Assembly: GCF_032118995.1 (NCBI RefSeq)
Contig: NC_092662.1
Coordinates: 558,001-622,000, forward strand
DNA from: Asterias amurensis
Taxonomy: Eukaryota > Echinodermata > Asteroidea > Forcipulatida > Asteriidae
Direction of reading: 5' to 3'
Length of the DNA: 64,000 nt
Shown here: one piece after another, positions 58,301-64,000 of the stretch
How the letters are laid out: the number at the start of each line of letters is the position of its first letter
How positions within the stretch are numbered: the first letter of the stretch is position 1
The notes under the pieces: model-generated
Databases searched by the model: none
Seen by the model: only the letters and a program-made list of their open reading frames with translations
What the model was told of the DNA's origin: nothing
Position numbers and translations under genes: made by a program

Positions 58301-61300
58301 GATGTATTAAGTTCTCTCTTTCGAAGGCTGAAGACTTTGACAAGTTTTTTTAACTAACACCCCCCCCCCCCCCCCACTCAACTTTCTTTAAAATATCTGT
58401 TTTTTTGGCTTTAATGAAGATATTGATGACACAGGGAGACCGCCAACGAAAAGCAAGAAAGTTTGGTCGGTATAGAGTGCCGGCCGTTAAACCGGGGGTC
58501 ATTGGTTCCAATCCTGCTCGAGTAAATTTGTCTTTATTCAGCCCCAAATTAGCTAAAACTTACCCAGTCAAGGCCACATGTGGTTGAAATTTGAAATAGT
58601 AAAGGTGCACCTTTTGAAGTGACTTTGAAGAATATGAAGCCATTACAATTTTTGTAGGCACTAGATAAAACTACATGTATTAGGTGTACAAACATGATTA
58701 ACATAAAGGTGATGAGATGCTACAAAGTTTGTATAATGAAGGCAAAGAAATAGAGTACATGTACATGTAATTACCATATTTAAGTCTGGAAACATCTTTT
58801 GATTCAAAACAACGATTCGGATATCCACTGTAAACAGAAACGAAAACATAGAGACAAATCAGTGACATGTTTTCTGTAAATAATGTACCAGGCAAAATCG
58901 CTGGTTGTCCATAATAGGTTGTATACTCACCAGGGAGCCCAGAAGGAATGTTATTGGCCCAAATGAAGGCACTTATGTAATCGCATTTAGATGGTTATTA
59001 TGAAATGCTCAAAAACAATTTGTAGTATTTATTATTGATAACCTACCTGTCTGTGAAGGTGTGTAGAGTGGCTTGTCCGTCTGAATGAAGACAAATCCAG
59101 ACTTCATACTCAGAAGTATCGGCTTGCTGTCTTGAAAAGAAAGTATCGGCGAGTCGGATTGTACTACGAGTGTGATGAACTCATGGCCTGTACTCTGCAG
59201 CACAGGGAGTTCCGAACGGTCAATCCGCATTGTGGCTCGATGCAGTGAGTCTGGATCACCTGGTGATGAGGAAAATGATTATTTCAATTTTAGAAAGCCT
59301 TAAAGAAAATCACTCCAGAATCATGTTTAAAACCAAAATTGCTTGCTAGGGAACCAAACCAGGAATATCAAATATCACGGAGAGGAAAAAATACTGCTTA
59401 AACTTGCCAATAATAAGCAGTAGTACTATTATTGCTATTAAATAATCTGTATTCCTGCCGCAAAATTTCCGGAAAAGTTGTTTCATTCCGTACAAAAAAA
59501 AAAAGAGTCCTTTAACGTGGGTTTGTACATGTACATGGTTGTGGCTGAAATACAATACGTACTTAAATATACTTTATTATGTGTAGGTGTTTGGGCAAAA
59601 TTAATATGGTTTATTGTAATTACACTTATTAGCATAACTAATATTTGCATTTACGGAAAGTCCGTAAAATAACGGCGAAATTATGGAATATTTCACTTCA
59701 CAGAGTCCGTAAATTTACGATTATTTTCCAACAGTGTTAAGACTCTGTTGAGTGTGCTCACCAGCGACGTCTACTGTTGTCTCCGCCAGTCGTGTATTTG
59801 ATCCGCTCATTCGAAAGTACAAAGTCACTGTTATGACTTCATCTTGAGGCACGCCTTTAAGATTTATAAGAATGGATTCATCGACGTCCACTCGGATGAC
59901 ATTGGGTGCAATGATAAAATACTGCTGTGCACTGCTAGATAAAAAGGACAAGTTAAGTTTCTAGTCTGTGGTTTCAATAATAACAATAAATACTAATAAA
60001 ACAGTTGGTATATAGCGCAAAATCCGCCTAATGCTCGAAAAGCACTTAATTTACAGATTAAAGATATGTTAACAAAAGCCAACAAACATGCGTTAAAACA
60101 ACTGTATAAACAGACACATGAATTTCATAAAACCCTTATAAAAACATGAAACAATTAAAAACTCAAAGGAGAAAATTTAGAAGAATCCACAGGGATGAAA
60201 AATGTCACACTTTGATCTAAATTTAGACGTGTAAAAGTCTGGCTGATTAAACAAACAAATGCTGCACTTTTATCTAAACAAAATAAATCATACTCTTGCA
60301 ACCAAATTTATTTCTCTAGCACTGAGGAAACTATTTTCAAAAGCTCCTTGAAATATAATATTCAACTCGAGGGATTACCAAACCATGTAGACCTACCACG
60401 TTTCAGGGTTTGAAGTTGGCAGACTAAACCCCCCCCTGACAATTATCTAAACAAGTGTTGTCTTGTTGTTTTCAGACCACCACGGGGATTTTGTAACCGG
60501 ATACATTTGTTATGGTGCCCCATTTTTATTGCCCACTAAATAACATTCAATCAAAGTGTTTTTGAGGATTGCTATAAACAATTCGCTGAATTTCAAGAAA
60601 TGTTTAGTCCAAGTCAGAACAGGTGTTTTTTGTAAAATATTAATAAAATAACAACGACATGATTTTTATTTTAAAGCTGAAAGGAACATTACAGAACTGT
60701 TTTTGCTAATAAAACAGATGCAGGCAGTGTAAGCACTTCATGTAAATCAACCATCATAAACCTTAAACTAAAAAACCTGGAGAAGTTTGAGATCGATCGG
60801 CTCACTGGGTCACGTGAAAATAGTGAAAACCGATTTCACATTTTGCATATCGATTTTTAAAAAAGTTGAGAAAGTTTCACTGAGTCATAAACTCCAAACG
60901 GGAAGTTAGTTTATTTATTTATTTCTCATCAAGTATGACATTTCAGACAGAAATATTTCAAGGGATGTTTTCTACTATCATCATCATTAGACCGTGTAAG
61001 TGTTATGTAAATCTGTGATCTTAGACGATTTTTGTTACAAATTCTGTAAACGTTCCTTTAATACACATGGTGCAGTGACATCGATTAAAGTCACCTGGAA
61101 GTGGTATTTTTTCAAAATAAAGCTTTTGTCACTAATATATGTGTTTTGATGAGTGGAATGTGAATAAACAGTTAACTAAGGTTTTAAAAAATCAGTTCTT
61201 ATGTTATTTACAAATTTAAGAGTAAACCCCGACCCGAGAGGGCGCTGTTCGTGACGTCAATCGAGGCAGACTTTGCCTGTAATGCGTAGAGTAAACACAA

Positions 61301-62139
61301 TTGCAAAATACATGTACGGACCAAGTCGTGAGTTTGTACGTTTAAAAAAAAAAATTGTTTTTTTCCGGCAATGCCGACCAGGTGTATTGCTGCTGAATGC
61401 AGAAAAACACTTTTTGAAATGTACCAACTCACGACTTGGACGTACATGTACTTTGCACGTGTGTTTACTATACGCATTGCAGGCAAAATCTGCCTCGATT
61501 GACATCACAAAAGGGGTAGGCGGAGTCAGCCCCCAAACAACTTTATATATTTTTTAAACATATAAATCGTGACAAACAATTACTAAAAAAATTGTTTTAT
61601 TGTTCGCAAGCATATACTCTTATGTTTGAAAGAAAACAAATTCTATTTCCAGGCGACTTTAAAAAATGAACAAAACGGTCACTGATGAGCGATAAAACTC
61701 TAAACGGGAAAATTCACATTTCCATCAAACCGTCATACCCACAAAACACAATCTGTAAACGTTATCAAAGAGATATGAGTCCTTTCTCTATTGAACAAAT
61801 TAAGTAATCAATAACAAGATTAAGTACCTATTGGCATATTAGTCCCCCATAAGCGATACCGTATGAAATGATGAATGTCTTTCAATGAAAATGCAAGTTC
61901 TCCTGAGTTTATAGAGACAGCATTTGAATGTTGACCAGTTTTAGCACATTGCTTATACATTTCTTGGCAATTAATTGAGTGGGGGGGGGTGGCTTTCTTG
62001 TTTAATCTCCTTATTATTATTATTATTATTATTTTTTAGTAAGGGGTTGGGATCGAGGGGGAGCGGATTATTGTTTTACTCACCTGATCTGAGCAGCCAG
62101 CACCATACAGACGGAACAAAACAACACCAACCCCACCAT
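37364..62139 (-). CDS. C3: Complement component C3, complete 39-exon gene
   Basis: Exons, 5' to 3' on the minus strand: 62084-62139, 59762-59934, 59047-59259, 58775-58827, 58132-58278, 57637-57679, 57424-57511, 56954-57053, 56161-56394, 55391-55576, 54769-54903, 54240-54305, 53871-54059, 53508-53687, 52908-52982, 52450-52504, 52120-52188, 51476-51767, 49584-49812, 49019-49243, 48610-48721, 47710-47814, 47050-47238, 46362-46437, 46052-46211, 45105-45179, 44372-44540, 43795-44009, 43317-43478, 42508-42576, 41777-41901, 40973-41060, 40537-40611, 40082-40187, 39854-39943, 39462-39551, 38771-38854, 38057-38195, 37364-37517. All phases agree; total 1696 residues (human C3: 1663). Landmarks: signal peptide 1 to about 17, FIQTDKPLYTP 134-144, furin site RAKR ending at 677, C3a-like 678-751, thioester GCGEQ 1032-1036, catalytic His about 1146 in HHKEM, Cys-rich C345C tail from about 1535. 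C3 is secreted, cleaved, and binds microbes covalently through the thioester. The presence of the anaphylatoxin and C345C domains excludes A2M and CD109. Confidence 0.97.
38300..38553. mobile_element. Foldback MITE, copy 3, left end missing
   Basis: The inner palindrome (ggccattaatgggagtcaaa / tttgactcccataaatggcc) and right end (ggcaacgtgttcct, then TTAA at 38554-38557) match the copy at 8022-8403. The outer left arm is lost. It lies in C3 intron 37. Confidence 0.75.
40232..40394. mobile_element. Short MITE with tagacctttatcacg ends
   Basis: The left end tagacctttatcacggtgtg and right end aacgtgataaaggtccta are inverted repeats, continued by ggccatcttg/caagatggcg. It lies in C3 intron 33. 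Confidence 0.65.
41285..41771 (+). mobile_element. LINE 3' end (CR1/L2-like), broken
   Basis: Pieces of the typical LINE C-terminus can be read in different frames: QHITPILQQLHWLPV-like, GPNLWNKLPKKSASL and TFKKLLKTELFRAH. The tail ends in a run of tta/att repeats. Frames are shifted several times and only the last few hundred bases remain. It is inserted antisense in C3 intron 31, with its tail directly against the exon 31 donor. Confidence 0.75.
43010..43229. mobile_element. TTAA-type MITE, right half
   Basis: It contains gattttgaggtctcgaaatt, tttttcacaggtttgttatt and ends ttaccaatagtgtccactgt, ctTTAA. The left half is missing. It lies in C3 intron 29. Confidence 0.65.
44690..45060 (+). 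repeat. Two tRNA-derived SINE pieces in C3 intron 26
   Basis: About 44690-44765 (gttgatagagtgctggtaca, ggtcgctggttgaagtcctg) and about 44975-45060 (ggtccttagttcaagttcct) have A- and B-box-like parts followed by ttttgtctttgttcaaacc-type tails. A third, better copy is at 58450-58555. Confidence 0.5.
45629..46005. mobile_element. Foldback MITE, copy 2, in C3 intron 25
   Basis: Near-complete palindrome of the 8022-8403 family, with TTAA at 45625-45628 and 46006-46009 and a slightly eroded right end. It lies only 46 bp from C3 exon 25. Confidence 0.83.
47050..47238 (-). other. C3: C3 exon 23: thioester site
   Basis: It encodes EIPRGCGEQTMLFLAPNV. Cys1033 and Gln1036 form the internal thioester that attaches C3b to targets. 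Exon 25 (46052-46211) supplies the matching histidine in EGSIVHHKEMI, which in human C3 directs reaction to hydroxyl groups. Both residues are intact, so this C3 is predicted to be an active opsonin. Confidence 0.93.
47405..47690. repeat. Dispersed repeat, copy A (also at 59455-59740)
   Basis: It shares ccggaaaagttgtttcattc, gtggctgaaatacaatacgt, gtgtaggtgtttgggcaaa and the end (cggagtccgtaa...) with 59455-59740. It lies in C3 intron 22. Confidence 0.75.
48184..48545. mobile_element. TTAA-flanked MITE, second family (AGCCATTGGACCC)
   Basis: Ends AGCCATTGGACCCTTTCGGT and its mirror ACCGAAAAGGTCCAATGGCT lie between TTAA at 48180-48183 and 48546-48549. The inside shares aaataacaaacctgtgaaaa with the other TTAA family. 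It lies in C3 intron 21. Confidence 0.75.
50061..51478. repeat. 62-bp minisatellite, 23 copies, each carrying the C3 exon 18 splice donor
   Basis: Unit starts are 50061, 50123, 50185 and so on every 62 bp to 51417. Two units (50991 and 51235) are 58 bp because of a 4-bp loss at the same place. Units are nearly identical. Read on the minus strand each contains TGG|GTGAGTAAACACAAAC, which is the true exon 18 donor with three exon bases. The array therefore starts exactly at the exon and fills most of intron 18. Confidence 0.97.
51476..51767 (-). other. C3: C3 exon 18: C3a-like anaphylatoxin domain and start of the alpha' chain
   Basis: After the RAKR furin site in exon 17, this exon encodes YCAMGLREVTDPQSFPC...EAFYDCCKS (four Cys: 699, 714, 740, 741), then TANQGR at 751, the likely convertase cleavage point, then acidic SDGDEALDL and SDFPESW of the alpha' chain. 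Human C3a has six Cys in three disulfides. The two missing here correspond to human Cys22 and Cys49 of C3a, which pair with each other. The last three bases of the exon are also the last three of the 62-bp repeat unit that follows. Confidence 0.88.
53180..53485. mobile_element. TTAA-type MITE in C3 intron 14
   Basis: Begins aaggcactggacactattgg, contains ctccctctgaagtaacgtag, and ends ttaccaatagtgtaccgtgt. It belongs to the 25762-26123 family, with part of the middle lost. It ends about 23 bp from C3 exon 14. Confidence 0.65.
55963..56127. mobile_element. Palindromic MITE in C3 intron 9
   Basis: cttttcgaaaccacgacaac...ggattcgacttcag is mirrored by ctgaagccgaatccacagcc...gtcgtttcgaaaaggtc. 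It lies 34 bp from C3 exon 9. Confidence 0.7.
58450..58555 (+). mobile_element. tRNA-derived SINE in C3 intron 4
   Basis: A-box-like gtcggtatagagtgccggcc and B-box-like gtcattggttccaatcctgc are followed by ctcgagtaaatttgtcttta. It is not a true tRNA gene, because no acceptor stem closes. Confidence 0.6.
58931..58971 (-). other. Possible small cassette exon in C3 intron 3
   Basis: This 41-bp stretch has AG before and GTGAGT after. Joined to an alternative donor 4 bp inside intron 3, it would insert 15 residues in frame (a residue pair followed by AFIWANNIPSGLP) between the YTPSQT and VDIRIVVLN parts of MG2. Skipping it gives the better match to C3 proteins, so I leave it out of the main model. 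Confidence 0.2.
59455..59740. repeat. Dispersed repeat, copy B (also at 47405-47690)
   Basis: Same orientation and order as copy A, with several small insertions. It lies in C3 intron 2 and ends about 20 bp from exon 2. Confidence 0.75.
60676..61060. mobile_element. MITE in C3 intron 1, aaaggaacattacagaact ends
   Basis: Left aaaggaacattacagaactg is mirrored by aaattctgtaaacgttccttt. The right end is followed by TTAA-like ctttaa. The inside is AT-rich with no coding frame. Confidence 0.55.
61240..61520. mobile_element. Long palindromic MITE in C3 intron 1
   Basis: gacgtcaatcgaggcagact...gtaatgcgtagagtaaacac and gtacggaccaagtcgtgagt are mirrored by actcacgacttggacgtaca and gtgtttactatacgcattgc...ctgcctcgattgacatc. 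The arms are about 110 bp. Confidence 0.75.
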
Positions 62140-62197
62140 CTTGATCAGTCCATCAGTTCCCAGATTGATACTGGTATCCTATCAGACAATCCACCTG

Positions 62198-62204
62198 TTT
62201 ATAA
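62198..62204 (-). promoter_or_regulatory. TATA box of C3
   Basis: TTATAAA on the minus strand lies about 60 bp before the C3 ATG (62139), giving a predicted 5' UTR of about 30 nt. Confidence 0.5.
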
Positions 62205-62232
62205 GGAATCGGACTCTCTAATATCTCCACTC

Positions 62233-62242
62233 AGAACTCCCC
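62233..62242 (-). promoter_or_regulatory. Possible Rel/NF-kB site upstream of C3
   Basis: GGGGAGTTCT on the minus strand matches the GGGRNNYYCC consensus at nine of ten positions and lies about 30 bp upstream of the TATA box. C3 genes in other animals respond to Rel factors, but a ten-base match is weak evidence. Confidence 0.28.
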
Positions 62243-62495
62243 TGGGGGCCGCCAGGGTTGTTGTTTGGCAAAGGCGGATGTACATTTTGATTATGAACTC
62301 CAGTGTCTGCCAATCCACTTATGTGTCAAATTACATTAACCTTTCATCTCTATAACCTTTGCTAATGTGAAACAAATGTTCTGACAGATCACTGTTCACA
62401 TAGTGTAATATGTTAACTTTATAAAAGGGAAAACCCCCAAACTGGAACAACAGCTGCCAAATCCACCCTGTGAGAACATAAATCAGTAATTGAGT

Positions 62496-62850
62496 TAAAG
62501 GTGTAGTGATACCGCACCACTAGGCCCTGTTTTCTACATGAGCATGCAGTGGACACGTAACAAGTAATGGGGAGCTGTTGTAAACATTGTATAAAACGCC
62601 CCCCTCTGAAGTAACGTAAAGTAATTTTCCATGAATTTCGAGACCTCAGAATTAGATTTTGAATCTCGAAATCGAGCATCTGAAACCACACAACTTCGTG
62701 TGACAAGAGTGTTTTTCCTTCCATTATTATCTCGCCACTTCGACGACCAATTGAGCTCAAATTTTCACAGGTTTGTTATTTTATGCATAAGTTGAGATAC
62801 ACGGAGTGAGAAGTATCGTCTTTGACAATTACCGAAGGTGAACACCTTCG
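62496..62850. mobile_element. Diverged TTAA-type MITE upstream of C3
   Basis: It contains gcagtggaca, ggggagctgttgtaaacatt, ccctctgaagtaacgtaaag, a gagacctcagaattagattt palindrome and tttgacaattaccgaaggtg. Same family as 25762-26123, older. Confidence 0.55.
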
Positions 62851-63106
62851 CACAGCACCGCCTCTTGAATAAAACACGGAGAAGCAAGAACAACTGCACT
62901 TGACCTTGCTTTCTGAGAAATCTGCGCCCAAGAAAAATGCGTGTGGTTTTTTGTTTTTGTTTGTTTGCAGGACTCGGGGAAAGTACTGAATATCAAGTGC
63001 TTACACATCGGTGTATGGGTAAAACCATGGAGGAAGAAAATTAGTAAAACCTAATGCCCGTTTTTTGTTTTTACAGAGCTTGATTGGGTCAGTACATATG
63101 GTAATG

Positions 63107-63280
63107 TAAGACTTATTTCCCTCTAAATTCCCACTAAATTCAGTACGGGGGCCGGAATGTAATGCATGTATAATGGCTCAGGAATGTGGTTGATCAACAC
63201 TAAATGGACCACCCGTTGGGAAAATTGTAAAACAGACACGTGGTGCATTTAGTGGGAATTTAGTGGGAAATAAGTCTTAT
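63107..63280. mobile_element. MITE with taagacttatttccc ends
   Basis: Left taagacttatttccctctaa, attcccactaaatt is mirrored by aatttagtgggaaataagtc tta. No coding capacity. Confidence 0.7.
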
Positions 63281-63645
63281 ACAGTAAAAACAAAATGAAT
63301 ACTCTTTATTCCCGATGCAAAACATCAAAACACTATTATTTCCCGTACTTTGGAGAAAGGTCGCAAAGCTTCGAAGGTCAACAAGAAGGATTTAAAAAGG
63401 GTCGAAGCGTCACGCCACAGATTACTTATGGATTATTTTATATATTTAGCAATAGAAAACTCTATAAATAATTAAGATATATTTTGTATATTGTCGTGCA
63501 ATGCAACCTCTATTAATAATACATTTTATTAAGTTTGGTGCGGTTTCACACACAAAGGGTGTGAACGATTTGAGATGTTATTAAGTGCCACGCTTTATCA
63601 CTTAAAACGCTGATCAAAACGGGAGAAAGTGGGAACATAGTGAGC

Positions 63646-63771
63646 ATGGCAGGCGAAGCACTGTACACTCTAGGCGCACTCATTCTTCTTACTTAGGCAG
63701 TCGGTTTCTTACAAGTTGTAAACAGTGAATCCTGCAGCGTGATGATGTCGGTGGATGCTGGCCAAGAAAGC
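63646..63771 (+). pseudogene. Broken copy of lectin 2 exon 1
   Basis: It starts MAGEALYTLGALILLT and, after an in-frame stop, continues AVGFLQVVNSESCSVMMSVD AGQ. This is almost identical to the signal peptide and first mature residues of lectin 2 (32682-32889). The TTG codon of lectin 2 reads TAG here. The 5' UTR just before the ATG is also shared (acatagtgagc against acattgtgagcc). Homology stops at about 63771, where a TTAA-type MITE begins, so the exon end and its donor are gone. No SUEL exon follows within the window. Confidence 0.88.
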
Positions 63772-63971
63772 ACTCAAATTCGTTCAACAAGGGCGTTTTT
63801 TCTGTCATAATTTTCTCGCAACTCTGCTGATGACCATTTGAGCTCACATTTTCACAGGCTTGTTATTTGATGCTTATGTTGGGATACACCAACTGTGAAG
63901 ACCAGTCTTTGACAATTACCAAAGGTGTAGACTGGTCTTTGACAATTACCAAAGGTGTATCTTCCCTTTAA
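63772..63971. mobile_element. TTAA-type MITE piece that interrupts the lectin pseudogene
   Basis: It contains ttttctcgcaactctgctga, cattttcacaggcttgttat and two tandem copies of actggtctttgacaattacc aaaggtgta at its end. It is the right half of the 25762-26123 family. Confidence 0.6.
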
Positions 63972-64000
63972 GGGAATCAGAAACTTCTTCATCAAGGTAA

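Noticed and set aside
61975-62355. Plus-strand 126-codon frame starting MSGGGWLSCLISLLLLLLLF
   Set aside because: It is antisense to the C3 signal-peptide exon and owes its Leu run to a tta repeat.

Overview
The window is animal nuclear DNA with introns, most likely from an echinoderm and probably a sea star. The evidence is a complement C3 gene of invertebrate type, SUEL/rhamnose-binding lectin genes, small GT-AG exons in an AT-rich background, and very many short palindromic DNA transposons (MITEs) and tRNA-derived SINEs in the introns. The species is inferred, not proven. All gene models were built by hand from splice signals, reading phase and family knowledge. Every exon junction listed was checked for phase.

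Layout. (1) 1-2068, minus: the 5' part of an unrecognised low-complexity protein. It lies head-to-head with (2) SWI5 (2873-5365, plus), a RAD51-accessory recombination protein. (3) 7163-15575, minus: an unrecognised six-exon protein of about 336 residues with a possible second first exon at 12534. It lies head-to-head with (4) ODAD3/CCDC151 (16198-22977, plus), a coiled-coil docking subunit for outer dynein arms of cilia. (5) 25355-30498, plus, and 31975-32889, minus: two convergent secreted lectin genes that share a 302-nt SUEL exon but carry different N-terminal modules. (6) 32890-37363: mostly repeats, with two weak orphan ORFs. (7) 37364-62139, minus: a complete 39-exon complement C3 gene encoding about 1696 residues. 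It has a signal peptide, a furin site, a C3a-like domain, the thioester GCGEQ, the catalytic histidine and a C345C tail. (8) 63646-63771, plus: a broken copy of the first exon of the second lectin gene, cut by a MITE.

How they relate. C3 and the lectins are secreted recognition proteins of the innate immune system, and C3 is flanked on both sides by lectin-related sequence. ODAD3 belongs to cilium assembly, and its head-to-head partner may be co-expressed. SWI5 belongs to homologous recombination.

The most striking signal is a 23-copy, 62-bp minisatellite (50061-51478) next to the C3a-encoding exon. Every unit carries a copy of the real 5' splice site of that exon, so the intron begins with a run of about 22 decoy donors. 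Other points of note are a C3a-like domain that lacks both partners of one conserved disulfide, TTAA-flanked foldback MITEs, a LINE tail touching a C3 splice donor, and a perfect (TAA) tract of about 122 units.
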